A DNA stretch of 64,000 nt from Panonychus citri (taxonomy: Eukaryota > Arthropoda > Arachnida > Trombidiformes > Tetranychidae), in contig NW_026515533.1 in NCBI RefSeq assembly GCF_014898815.1, positions 186,001 through 250,000 on the forward strand, given 5' to 3'. The translations under genes and the position numbers were made by a program. The notes under the pieces are model-generated. The model searched no databases, had not been told where the DNA came from, and saw only the letters and a list, made by a program, of their open reading frames with translations. Shown here one piece after another: positions 1 to 11,520 of the stretch (position 1 is its first letter; each line of letters begins with the position of its first letter).

Positions 1-561
1 AAGTAAAAAGATTTCACTTTAACTGAATCCATGACTCATTTGTATAAAAGATATGGAATCTTTTCAATAATCCATTTAAATCAGAATCACAATACACTTG
101 ATTAGTTAGATACTCGGCGAAATAGAGTCGATCATAAACGTTAGTTTGACTAAGAATAAATCTCTTTTTCACTTTGTATGCACATTTTCCCCATTCAGTT
201 GATTGAATATAATTTTTTACAGTTGAAGGTGAAATTTCTTTTTCTTTTGATTGATAACATTCAGATAGATTTAATTTCACAGCACATTCACGAATTGAAC
301 TCGATGTTGTCTCTTTTAAATATTCGTAATGAACCTTTTTGTTTCCGGAGTCACTTTCGACAGTCTACCTGGTCTATCTTGATCCTCTACACTATCACGA
401 TCTATCCACCTTGTTACTGTTTTTCTTGAGGCATTTAACTTTGCTGCAATTGCAGATTTACTTAAACAACTCTCATGAAGTTTTTGAATTTTCACTCGTA
501 ATATTTTTTTCTCAGTTGAAACCATCATAAAAATAGAACTTAAATCAAAGTGTAAGCACAT
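1..561 (-). pseudogene. Tc1/mariner-like transposase, N-terminal part, frameshifted and cut by window edge
   Basis: The minus strand encodes a helix-turn-helix DNA-binding region (SKSAIAAKLNASRKTVTRWI) followed by DRPGRLSKVTPETKRFI, the HTH-linker arrangement of Tc1/mariner transposases. The frame stops near 318 and resumes one base shifted with ETTSSSIRECAVKLNL, then continues to the left edge of the window. The N-terminus is the Met near 561 or the internal MVSTEKK start. No DDE catalytic region lies inside the window; it would be at negative coordinates. The frameshift makes this an inactive copy. The transposase superfamily call is firm and the exact subfamily is not. Confidence 0.7.
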
Positions 562-3328
562 TGAATAGTTTTGTTGACTTAAGACAAAGTCAGTCGATCA
601 TAATTAGTAAATTAAATCAACTGCTAATTATTTACGCAGGTTAAACTCCACCCCTGTGCTTTACTTTCTACACACCCTGTAGTTAACTTTTTTCCCAACT
701 GTTCGACCAATACTCTTATACAGAGAAATAGATGTCACTGCTTAAACTGATTTTTCTATCAAGAGAGTTTGGTAATATGAGTCTCAATGGTTGGACATTT
801 GGGTGAGCTTGAGAGTACATAGAAGCCTTAAAAAGTATTTGTCATTGAATGACCTTGACCTTAAAATATGACCATCGAGTATCGCTCAAACTCCTATAAC
901 TCGAGTCTGGAGTCTAAATACCCAAAGACAAAAAAGTTATTCGCGAAAAACTGTTTGGATACTTGGTGAAATGCCCTGTAGTTTTTCTGTTATGTGCTGT
1001 CTCTTTCTCTCTACTCTTTGCTCAGGCATGAATTAAATTAACTCTTTAGTTCCAATAAATAGCTGCGATTTAGCTCACAGTTTTATTCACACTACAAGAT
1101 TAGTATTTCTTCCACCTATGCTTCTGGCTCACTCAGAGATTTTGGCAGAGATTTTATTACTACGGACCTGAAACTTTGAACGTTAGGCTATTATTAATAT
1201 ATTCATCTATCGATAGAGACCTTGAAGTTTTCAGCGAATCACTCCAATTCTGAACAGTTCACGTTTTTTTTGTACCATCTTTGCAATTAAAACGATTTTC
1301 AAGTTAGCGGTACCAACGAAAAAATATGATAATATCTGATTAATTGTTGAACGAAGTGAACTGATTGTCTTAGACTCGGGAAAATTATTCTTAATATAGT
1401 CATTAAAACGCAGGGAAGAGGATAAGGTTGCAATTAATTTATCTAAAACAAGAGTCCCAATTGGGGTGTTTATGTTTACCATTTAATGAGTAAACTACAA
1501 CTGAATCAATTTATTAATGCAAATTATCAAATGTCATTTACTCTGTTAATATAAAGGTTACCCTATTCTACCAATAATCATTATCTTAAAGACAATCGTC
1601 TTGTTTAACAAACTAAAATAAGGTAAAAACAGTAAAACATTTACTCTCGTAATTAATTAATCAGCTTAAACTAATCAACCAACTTAAACTATTAATATTT
1701 GCATTCGATTAATAATAATTCCCAAGTTTGTATGTTTATACTCAAAGAAAAAGTAGTATATTAATTATGCTCATCATTAGATCAACTTCGTCTTATATTC
1801 AACTTCTTTGACTATATAATACAAAATGTTGCATATTTACAATAACGGATGAACTGTAATAATAATAACATAATATACCTTCAACTGTAACACTTTATTA
1901 AGGAACTGGTAAGAGTCTCAGGTAATATTAATATTTCTTATACTTTCCTGGTAAAATTGGAGCATTTCCATTCAACTGGAGTTTGATTTTATTCGTTTCC
2001 GTTGGTAAATAATTCTGATGAAAAAATATCAAACCGAAATATCATCTTGATGAACTTTAAGTAAATTCCATGGAAAAAAAAGTGATCATCTTTGATTTGT
2101 TTATCTAATTAAAAAATTTCCCTTCACCATGATGAAGTTTTCATGAAATTCATTTGATCAGAGAATCGGTAAAAACTCATGATTACCAACTGATTAACTA
2201 ATAACTACGAATGTATTTTTGTTTATTTTATATCGCAATTGATTTGATTGTTGAAACTTTCTTTTCATTGAGGTTGTTGAAACAGTTAATTGTTGATGTA
2301 GCAACAGCAAATCATTATTACAATTTAGTAGTTGATCAACATTAATCAGCCAATATATTAATTTAATCACTTGATTGTAGTTATAAGATTTTTGTTTTTG
2401 TGTTGTTTGTTCATTTGAATCTAATTGTAATTTGAATTCATTTGACTTGAAAATTTTAAGATTAAATTAATTGTTTGACTTAATTGTTGATATAATAGGC
2501 GATGTTAATCAAGAAATAATAATGAATTACAATTAAATGTAGATGTTCAATTGATACAATTTAAAATGAAAATTGGGTAAACTTATAAAGGGATAATCTA
2601 AAATTTAAAAAAATTAAGAGACAATTAAATTAAACTTTTGATTACAAACAATTTAAATTAACACAATTCAAGGGGAAAGTTAATTGTCACTGATTAACGC
2701 TACCATTTTAATTGACTGATTGATTGTTGATTGATTATCATTGGCAACTTGTTGTTGATTAAACAGAAAGGGTTTCTGGTGGTAAATAGTGATTAGATTA
2801 ATGATGATTTGTACGATTGTTCAAAAAAAGTTCTTATGATGTTAAAGTTTTTTATCGAATTCGAGTCGAAAATTTTTGAAATTTTTCGTTAATTTCGAGT
2901 TCTCTCTTTGTTCTAATTCCGTCCAATTTTTTCCTTTTTCTTTCTTACATTATATTATGATTAGTTCTTGTAATCTTCAGTTTAGATCGATAGGGATGAA
3001 CTGGAATGAAAAGAGATACAAGTGATAATTAGATTCCATTAGTGTTTCCGTTTCCGTTTTCAGGGGAAGAGAGAGAGAGAGAGGAAAGATAAAGGTGATA
3101 ATTCTTATTGGAAAGATCCAATTGATTCGATAATTTCATTAATCATCATCATTTTGATGACCAAGTGTTGAAGGAAATGCAACTTTTATCTTCCTCTTTC
3201 TTGACAGTTATGATGATGATGATAATAATTGGGTTATAATGATAAAGACAAGTTCGACTTTGGAGAAACTCATGTTTCGAACAAAAAAATATTCTATTTC
3301 TTTTCTTATTTCACTTGTTCGAATAACA
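562..3328. other. Intergenic, no gene seen
   Basis: AT-rich sequence with frequent stops in all frames. It holds one copy of a dispersed repeat (about 815-955, listed separately), a short GA run near 3069-3083 and the CTCF-like motif near 730. I see no coding exon, although small exons cannot be excluded. Confidence 0.5.
815..955 (+). repeat. Dispersed repeat, copy 1
   Basis: The stretch containing GAAGCCTTAA-AAGTATTTGTC, then TTGAAT, AAAATATGAC, CATAACTCGA-TCTG-AGTCTAAATAC and GACAAAAAA recurs in the same order and orientation at about 9815-9935. Similarity is clear by eye and spans about 120-140 bp with scattered substitutions and a small deletion. No coding potential and no terminal repeats were recognised. 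Confidence 0.6.
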
Positions 3329-5914
3329 TTATTCCGATGAACGTGTTTTCATATCATCAAACTAAATGGAACAGAAAAATTGACCCATAAGGTCACGTTG
3401 AGCTCTGGTCAGTTTGAAATACTTACAGGGTCACGTTTCCCTGGCCTTGTATCTGAAATGCTTCGTCCAAACCTATGGGTGCGAAGATGATGAAAGGAAA
3501 AACGAATCGAAGAAAGAATGAAAAAAAAACAAAATTAGTTCTAAAGTTCTAAAGGAGAAGGGGAAAATGTAGGTTATCGAATAATTTGAATATTGAATTT
3601 GTTTACCAGGGATTAAGAAAAAAAAAGCAGAAATCAGATTAAATGGATTTCCAAATATTAAATATTAATCCAAAAGTAAAAAATAAACAAATCATCATGG
3701 GAACAATTGATTTCATCTTGTTGACATAAATTCATGAATATTTTAATTGGAATAGATAATAAAAGAAGTGAAAAGAAAAACTCTGACTTTGAATTAATTA
3801 TTAGTCTAATCCATTGATATATTTACATGGAAATACACCTTCAACTTATCTCATGAACATTTCATTGTTCATTTATATAATATGATCATGAATCAGATTG
3901 AAAACAAACAACCAAACGGAAGCAGAATTTTGATTATTAAAAAAAACTTTTCCCATGTTAACCGCAATCACACACACACACACACACACACACAGAATTT
4001 GATTATTATCAAAATAAAAGTGATTATTATTATTGATCATCAAGAGGATTATTTTATTGATAATGATAATGTTGATTAAATCACGCGACCTACAGTTTAC
4101 CTTATGTTTACATTTGAATCTCAACCTAACGGTAAATATATTTCAAGGAAAAAGTTTAATATAAAGGTAAACAGTTATTACCTAATCAAGGAACGTGAGC
4201 TCAAAATGATAACAAGATGATAAGTGATGAATAGATGATAGAGAAATTGTCTCTTTTACACTTATCATCCTTATCTTCATCTTAATCCACATCATCAAGT
4301 AAACAATATTGATCAAATACTGATGATGATTAAATTGTTTGATTTGTACTTGTTGCTGTTGTTGTTATTTCTGCTTATCAATAGCCAATTGTTGGTATTT
4401 TTTTACTTATCATTGGATATCTTTAATTGAAACACCTTAATCGTAACAATTAAGGAAAATTCCTTAATTGTTACACCGAAAATTGAACTTTCCATTGACT
4501 TAATCAATACCATTATCATTAGATAATCAACTTTTTTTTACTTTACTAAATTGTCTGTAGATGATAGCGTTAACATTTAATTGTTGGCTAAATCAAGGGT
4601 TTTTTTGTCAATGATTATAATGATTATGTTGTTGTTAATGATGATGTTGATTGGGAAAAAAGGATCTTAATTGTTGATAATTATTGAATCAACTTGAACT
4701 TTAATTTTTAACTTGATATTTGTTATGTTTTCACATGTTGATTACTATTAATAGTTTTAATTGTTAACGATTTACTACTTAGTACTATGAAATTTTCAAC
4801 GATCAATTGTAAATCTGATCCTGTTCATTTACGTAGTCAAAGTTACAAAATTTTTAATTGTCAGCAATTAAATTAATCGTTGGGGAAAAAATTTCTTGAG
4901 GGATTTTTACTTTTACCTTTTCTATTGAAACATTTAACTTACAACAAGTAAATGAAATGTTAAGTGATCACAATTTGATCGTGTTAATCAAATTAACTAA
5001 TCACATAATTAACTAATCAACTTGTAACTTTGAATGATTAAAATAAATGTCTTTTCTTGTCTCGAATTTACTTTTCAACCTATTAGAACCTTTCGATTAC
5101 TATTATTATTTGGTTCGAACCTTTGAAACGGATATTGAAACTGATCCATTGAAGAGGTAAAACTTGATTCATTTAATTTGATCAGTTGATTGCTTATTGA
5201 TTAATAATACAAGTGGCTAATTAATTAATTAGCTAACCATTCGGGGATTACCATCTATAATTAGGATTTAACATAACACTTGAACAATCACCCATTATTG
5301 ATTAAGATCAACATATTGACAGATTTACAATTAGCATTTAATTGTGAAATTAAACCTTTAGAGATGGTAACAGATAATCAATTAATCAATTGTAACAAGT
5401 TAACATAATATGAAAACTAATCATTTGGATAAAATTTGAAACAAATACATTGCTACAATAACAATCATTACCTTTTTAAATCAAATCAACTAATCTGATC
5501 ATTAGTCAATCATTGATTGTAGATAATCAATCAATCAAATTAAGTATAATAATATAACCAAAAAGGGAAGACTGATTTCATTAGAGAGAAGAAAAAAAAA
5601 TTTCTTTTTCTTTTTTGTCTAAACTCAACTTATAAGATTATCGGTTTTACAGAATGAAAATATTAGATAATAAGACAAGGATTAAGAGTTGTTGATAAGT
5701 TAATTGGATAATCTGATTTGGTTTCAAGTTCTTACCTTGGCCTTGCCATTTGCGAGTAATATTTGTCCAATTTTTCAAGGTATCTCAATGCTTCCGCCAT
5801 GTTGGCCATTTCGTCCATGTTTGGACGGGCCGATGCTTGTTGTGATAGATTCAATATAACGGTAACCGCCAAGATAAATGCATAGAAATACATTCGAATA
5901 TTTTTTTTCTCCAT
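3329..5914 (-). CDS. NPF: Neuropeptide F precursor 1 (NPF, RPRF-amide)
   Basis: Secreted peptide hormone precursor of the NPY/NPF family. Exon 1 (5914-5736) starts at ATG 5914 and encodes a hydrophobic signal peptide (residues about 8-29, ending QQASA). Mature NPF begins RPNMDEMANMAEAL and ends YYSQMARPR. The exon stops inside the last Arg codon (CCAAG|GTAAGA). Exon 2 (3472-3427) restores Arg and gives F-G-R, the amidation and cleavage signal, then SISDTRPGKRDP. The predicted peptide ends ARPRF-amide. A phase-2 intron (2,263 bp) inside the RPRF Arg codon is the classic family position. After exon 2 a good donor (GTAAGT) and acceptor (CCATTTAG) allow a last exon at 3361-3329 (FDDMKTRSSE, stop). 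Without splicing the frame ends VSISN. A TATATA lies about 70 bp upstream of the start (near 5985). High confidence for the peptide, moderate for the 3' end. Confidence 0.9.
3473..5735 (-). other. Large intron of NPF 1
   Basis: Intron between the NPF core exon and the F-G-R exon, bounded by GTAAGA and CCCATAG on the minus strand. It contains an (AC)n microsatellite at 3968-3994. I see no exon of another gene in it. Confidence 0.75.
3968..3994. repeat. (AC)n microsatellite
   Basis: About 13 uninterrupted AC dinucleotides inside the NPF 1 intron. Confidence 0.95.
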
Positions 5915-8900
5915 TTTCTCCTCTTCTTTTTCTGTTTGTCAAATTTTCCAAAAAATTAAAGTGTCGTATGAGATTCAAAAGGAAACTGTATATAAGTTAA
6001 TTGTGACGATGATGAAGATGATTGTTAACAATGGAAATCACAATGAAACGAAAATTTTGTTTTTCTATTTACCTTTTACTTGTTAAATCGTAACTCACAA
6101 TGTAATATGTCAGTAGCAGGATGATGATGGATTGAGTTTATTGATGATGGAAAATGATGACTTATAATTACTTGAGTTTCTCCTCTTTTACTCTCACTTT
6201 TTAGCTCACGAATTAACTTCTCTCTCTCACTCCTCTCTCTCGTTAGTTCTCACTCTTTATGGATGATGATTCTTCGATGTTGATCTTAGCTGAATAACTT
6301 TCACTTGTTCAATAGCGATTTCCATTCACACTACGCACCTTTTTATCTTCTACCTTTAATATAACTCTCTCTCTCTCTCTCTCACTCCCACTTCTCTCAT
6401 CTTCTCGCTTTCTCTTCTCACCATTTTTTATCTCTCGTCATCATCTTCTTGTTATGTCAGAGTTTTTTTCCTTTCGTATTATGTTCATTAAGCTTCTTTG
6501 TTTTCTTCTTCTTCTTCATCATCATCATCATCTCTCTCTCTCTCTCTCTCTCTGTTGCTCCTTGAGGTAAGATTTTCACTCTGCCCTTTTCCTCTTCTTC
6601 TTCCTCCTCCTCTTTTTTCATCCATATTGATAGTTAAGTGGATTGGAAGATAAATAAGAAGAGGAAGATGATGATTTCGATATTATTTATTTAATTTCTT
6701 TTCTTTTCATCTTTTATCTTCATCTTCATCTTTCGCCTTCATCCACTTGATGTCAACTTTTCATTAGCTTAACTTTCTGCTTTCTGATTTCTTTTCGTTT
6801 CCTTTGATTCCTCATGAAATTCATACCAGAACTTTTCTTCTTTGAATTTTTATACTCTTTATTTAATCATTATCTAATTTTCTTTCTAAATTGTTCGTTA
6901 ATTTAATTCCGATCAATTTAATTTTGATGTGAAAATTGATGATACATTAATAAGTCTAATTTAAATTGTTCGTCTACAATAAAAATAATTCAATCTTTTT
7001 CCATGAGAGAAAATCCATGAAAAATCATGATGATTATCACATAATCTGACATCCAGTCTCTCAAATTATCTTAGAACTTTTCTTATTCTTTTCTTAAGTA
7101 AATAATACACTAGGAATGTGAAACTCATAAGAATAATAATAATATAATGTAAATAAAAGAGAAAAGTTCTAAAAGAAAAATAATCTTGATTTATTCTATT
7201 TTCGAATAATTTCTCTTCGAATTTGTTTTTTGTTTCCTTTTTCTAAACGTTTCTTAGTTCTTTCGAAAGTTAATTAGAACATTAGTTTTGAGAAACTTTG
7301 ATTGTTATTCCATCTTGAGAAAAAGATAAAATAAAAGGCCACAAGTAGATAACAATAAATATGATTTTCTATGTACCGAAAACAATTCACGATTCCAATG
7401 AACTTTTTGCTCCCAAATGAATTTAGGATAATCGTTACCATGAAATTTTCATGCCTTAAGTTAACCTGTTGTTGATTCAACTGTAAACAGAACAGATTAT
7501 TATATGAGAAAAGTTCATACATGTTTTGGGGTTGAAATTGTTGGAATTTTTTTCAGATAAAATTCTGAAATTCATGAAAAACTGTTACTCAGTTTGCTGG
7601 AAATTCAAATAATAATAATAATAGTTATATAATAAATGACGATTATTGCGTTTATCTGATCATAATCTTGGAGATGATCATGATTGAAGGGATGCTGCTT
7701 TTTTCTTTGGGAAACTAGTGGATTTCATGGTGATTTTGTGGTGATGAAATTACTCAATAAATCAAGATTGATATCACTTTCAGATGAAAAATAAGATCAG
7801 TGTTATGATCATTATAGCGAAAGGTAATCTAACAGATCTTCATGATTATCGATCTGATGCTGATTTGTTGTTATTGATTCCAGTTCTAAATTAAGAGATT
7901 AGAGAAATTGTTTGTTTTTTTCTACTGAACTGAATTCACATTTTAAAAATTCCATGATTGAGTTACCTAATAAACAAGCTATAGATTTACAGGTTAAATC
8001 GTTAGATTTTCATAGTAACACGATTCAAGTTCAATCAGTATTTCCATAAGTTCTGATTATTATTCTAGCATGATCATCATGAATAATATCAGGTGAACAT
8101 TTCAAAGCTGATCAAAGGTTAATGGAAAAATAATAAACCTTCCGGGTAATATGGTATTGACCATAATAATAATCTGATCAAATTGAAAAGTCAAGTCATA
8201 TCTGAACAACTAAGAGATTAACATAATCCATTGAAGGCTAATCCATTAATAACCCAATCAAAACAACAAAAAAAGTTTCAAACCGATTAAAAAATTATAT
8301 TCAAAAGTTGATCCATAATAATAATTTTGATAAACTTTTCATGAAAGGATCACATTTAAATTCAATATTACATTGATTGAAAAATTTTCCATTAAATTAG
8401 TTGAATATATAATTCCAATAAGATTGCTAATCATTGGTGGTAAATGAAAGAAATTAAATCAAATTCATTGATTCATTTGATATTTTTTCCTGATAATACA
8501 ATGTAAAGTTAATCAATTGGATTTGTAACTTTTTTTTTCAATCCAACATGTAAATCAAATTTACTTGAAAGGTGATAGTCTATATTATACAAAGTTACAA
8601 TTCCCATTAAAATGAATTAGTATCAATGAAGTGTTGATTATCTTGATGAAATTATCACCTGAATGTAACATGAATCTGGTAAATAACTGAATTGAGTTGA
8701 ATTCACATTAAGATAAAGTTTAACCATTGGAAACAATTAGCAATCATATTATTGTAATAGTGGTTTTTTTACTTCTATCTTACTCTTTGCTACATTTCAT
8801 CAGGTAACCTATTCCCCTATTCAGCTGAAAACCATCTCATTATAATGAACGTTAATATAATTACAATGGTTGCTCATTATTAACTGTCTACTACTTTTTT

Positions 8901-9814
8901 GCTTAATTCTATGAGGAATTGATATGTAACATTAAGTAAGTGGAAACGAAAAAGTGAGAGGAAAAATAACAGTGTGTAGCTGAAACCATTCCTAAGACAT
9001 TTATTGAATTAGTGTGATGGTGGAGATGATGACCAATGGCTATTGGTGGGTGGATGATTTAAGTGAGAGAAACTATTTGCATCTCTATGATGTAAAGGTA
9101 AGGTCTCCATGGCTATCAAGATGCTCAATATTGACTTTAAATGTTATTTTTCACATGAGCCCAGCAATAGGTCAGCTTGATAATCTGTGATTTAATCGGT
9201 ATTATCTACACTGTACTAGATGAACTGTTTAACTTTTATGAATTGGAATATTAAATATTCGTTCTCATAAATTATCATCGATCTCTCTCTCTCTCTCTTT
9301 CTTTCTGTTGAAAAATTAACATGATAAATTCATATGATAAATGAGCTTAACGATTATTATTAATATTAATTAGTTTACTAGATTATTATTATTTCATATC
9401 TTACACTATTAGTTTGATTGAGATTGAGATTAAAAGTTGTTATGGTTCAAAGTTAACTCTCGAAAATAGTAATTATGCTGATTAAGATCAATAACCTCTT
9501 TGTATCTATTAATATTATGAGTGATTCACAGAAAACGAAACAAATTCTAATTTGCTATTAACATAGATTTTTAATTTAATTTTTATCTTGATCTTGTTTT
9601 CTCTATTGAACAAGGACAACGAATACAACGTTTATTCACTGTAAATGAATGCTAAGAAATAATGATGCGACTGTTTAAATACTCATGTTGACGGTGATGA
9701 TAACTCTATGGTCGGTTGGAAGCTTATACACTATCATTATGTTGATGATCTATTCATAGTGATAACATTAGTACATAGAATAGAACTCGAAATGACCTTT
9801 AGGAGACCTTGAAA
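5915..9814. other. Intergenic, microsatellite-rich, no gene seen
   Basis: Upstream region of NPF 1. It contains CT tracts near 6369-6385 and 6531-6553 and a CTT/TCC-rich stretch from about 6170 to 6610. The remainder is AT-rich with short stop-bounded frames only. Confidence 0.5.
6531..6553. repeat. (CT)n microsatellite
   Basis: Uninterrupted CT run following a short ATC run, within the pyrimidine-rich stretch upstream of NPF 1. Confidence 0.9.
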
Positions 9815-9935
9815 GTCCGAAGAAGCCTTAATAAGTATTTGTCCTTGAATAATCTTAAAATATGACAATTATGTATCACCCAAACTTCCATAACTCGAAT
9901 CTGAAGTCTAAATACTTGAAGACAAAAAATCATCC
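9815..9935 (+). repeat. Dispersed repeat, copy 2
   Basis: Second copy of the repeat at 815-955, same strand: GAAGCCTTAATAAGTATTTG, CTTAAAATATGACAAT, CATAACTCGAATCTGAAG and TCTAAATACTTGAAGAC all match in order. It lies just upstream of the transposase debris at 10-11 kb. Confidence 0.6.
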
Positions 9936-10073
9936 CTAACCGAGTTATCCAAGATAAATGTTGGAACTCTTTCTTTGTTATATAAACCTTTATCAGTTAA
10001 TTTAATCATCTAGTTCCCTTAAGATTAATAAGTTTAATAAGTTCACCAAGTTTTATAAAAGTGTATCCTGAAC

Positions 10074-10345
10074 ATGAGTTTAATCTACGATCCAATTGAG
10101 ACCCGTGACATATACGCGAATTATAATCTGGACCCTGATCATAAATTATTCATAGAAAACTTCATGAATCGTGTTGCTCGGGCTATCGGTGATCTATAAG
10201 ACCAAGAAATTGATTCAACTCAACCTTCATTACCACCCTAACCACCACCAACACCATCACCAGCAAGTTTAATGGATGATTTTTTCAGAAAAGATAGAAA
10301 TTATCATGAGCAAAAAAAATATTATCATAGAACTGAAAAAATTCC
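10074..10345 (+). pseudogene. Degraded reading frame of unknown origin
   Basis: The ATG at 10074 opens a 41-codon frame beginning MSLIYDPIETRDIYANYNLD, with protein-like composition. It stops at TAA 10197 and continues in the same frame through DQEIDSTQPSLPP, another TAA, a proline-rich stretch and MDDFFRKDRNYHEQKKYYH. Two in-frame stops within an otherwise coherent frame suggest a decayed gene or element ORF. I do not recognise the protein. It abuts the antisense transposase fragment and may belong to a mobile element. Confidence 0.35.
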
Positions 10346-10705
10346 ATTGTCTTCAGCTTTTCGAACCTTCTTGCGTAAGTTGGCCATTAAAGTGTTGGAA
10401 AGTGTAGGTTCGAGGTTTTTGATTGTTTTTTTGGTCCTTTTTATCAATTCTGATTCTGATTTTGCTTTGAAACCACCAGCATAAACTCGCGATTTCAAAA
10501 TGGCCCAGAACTTTTCGATCGGACGAAGCTGTGGACAGTTGGGTGGGTTTGAAATTCGTGGTACGAATTCAATTTTCAACTTTTTGAGTCGCTCTTGAGT
10601 TACTCTAGCATAGTGAGATGTTGAAGTCAGGCCAGAATAAAACCTTATCTTCATGATGATATTTATTGATGAAACTTTTTAAGCGAGGCAAACATTCATT
10701 CATAT
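10325..10705 (-). pseudogene. Tc1-like transposase, C-terminal DDE fragment
   Basis: The minus strand reads ECLPRLKSFINKYHHEDKVL then FWPD, a frame slip near 10625, then TSHYARVTQERLKKLKIEFV and NPPNCPQLRPIEKFWAILKS. The WPD aspartate and RPIEKFW glutamate are the second and third residues of the catalytic triad, about 37-38 residues apart allowing for the slip. The first catalytic Asp and the N-terminal half are missing, so it is inactive. An (AT)n stretch near 10702-10712 separates it from an oppositely oriented mariner fragment. Confidence 0.75.
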
Positions 10706-10724
10706 ATATATATTAGAATTAACT

Positions 10725-10950
10725 GCTCCTTTAACTACATGGAAATATGGACGAGATAATCCCTTTGAACTTATTGCTAACCATAACAGAACTTTTTTGG
10801 GAATTTCGACATCAATCGGTCGTCATCTCAAACAAATAGGAAAAGTGCGAAAGTTAGACCAATGAATACCTCACAAACTCTCTGAACACAATAAAAAGTG
10901 CAGCTTGTATTTCACTGCTCGAAAGGTCCAGGAAAGTTTAAAGAAAATCC
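10725..10950 (+). pseudogene. Mariner-type transposase fragment with in-frame stop
   Basis: The plus strand encodes TTWKYGRDNPFELIANHNRT, then SIGRHLKQIGKVRKLDQ, an in-frame TGA, and IPHKLSEHNKKCSLYFTAR. This corresponds to the HTH-to-linker part of mariner transposases (H-L-x-x-x-GK-x-x-KL-x-x-WVPHEL), with the family Trp changed to a stop. Only a short internal piece remains. It faces the Tc1-like fragment at 10325-10705, so two unrelated elements meet here. Confidence 0.65.
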
Positions 10951-11229
10951 TGGAGGGCTCCTATCATTAAAAACATTCATTTTCATATTTAAAACTTTGA
11001 AAAAACTCGAATTTCGCGCCAATAAATTTATCTAAGAATTCAAAAAAAAAATTCTACCTAGAAACTTTGATCTGGAGTGTGAGTTTGTGCTGGAAGAGGA
11101 CATAATATAACTACTGTCATTTGATGACTGTCCATCATGAAATTTAACGCCAAGCTACCAACAAACACGGAGAAGTCAAAGATTTACATTAAACTATTGA
11201 ATATCGATTTCCTCTGCAGGGCGATTAAG

Positions 11230-11520
11230 TTAAATTAACAGATTTGTTTTCAGAATTACTTGAGAACGGAGAGTCGTTGACAAGATCAGATCACAGATAT
11301 GGACTTGAGAGACCATCCGAATTTGTTTGACATCAAGTTCGAAACTGACCTTTCGGTAGGCCAAAAGGGCGTGAATGACTCGGCTCTGGTAAAATTTGGG
11401 TGAATTATTTTGCTCTTTTTAAAGCCAGAAAAAATTAAATAAAATTTTCGTTCACAAAGCGAAATTCGGATGGACTTATGGTAGTTTGGGCGATACCCAA
11501 TTATCATATTAAAATTTTTC
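11230..11520 (+). mobile_element. One arm of a foldback element (family of 25551-25885)
   Basis: The segment begins GTTAAATTAACAGATTTG and carries CGTTGACAAGATCAGAT, GAATTTGTTTGACATCAAG, CGAAACTGACCTTTCGGTAG and a region ending near CGTTCACAAAGCGAAATTC. All of these recur in the left arm of the complete foldback element at 25551. The inverted second arm is not evident, so this is a decayed or partial copy. Upstream, 10950-11229 holds no recognisable feature. Confidence 0.55.

Noticed and set aside
5105..5130. GGTTCGAACC resembling a tRNA B box
   Set aside because: No A box, acceptor stem or anticodon arm can be placed at the right distance.
10272..10484. 70-codon plus-strand frame across the Tc1-like fragment
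   Set aside because: Only its first ~22 codons look protein-like, as part of the degraded frame from 10074; the rest is the antisense of the transposase.
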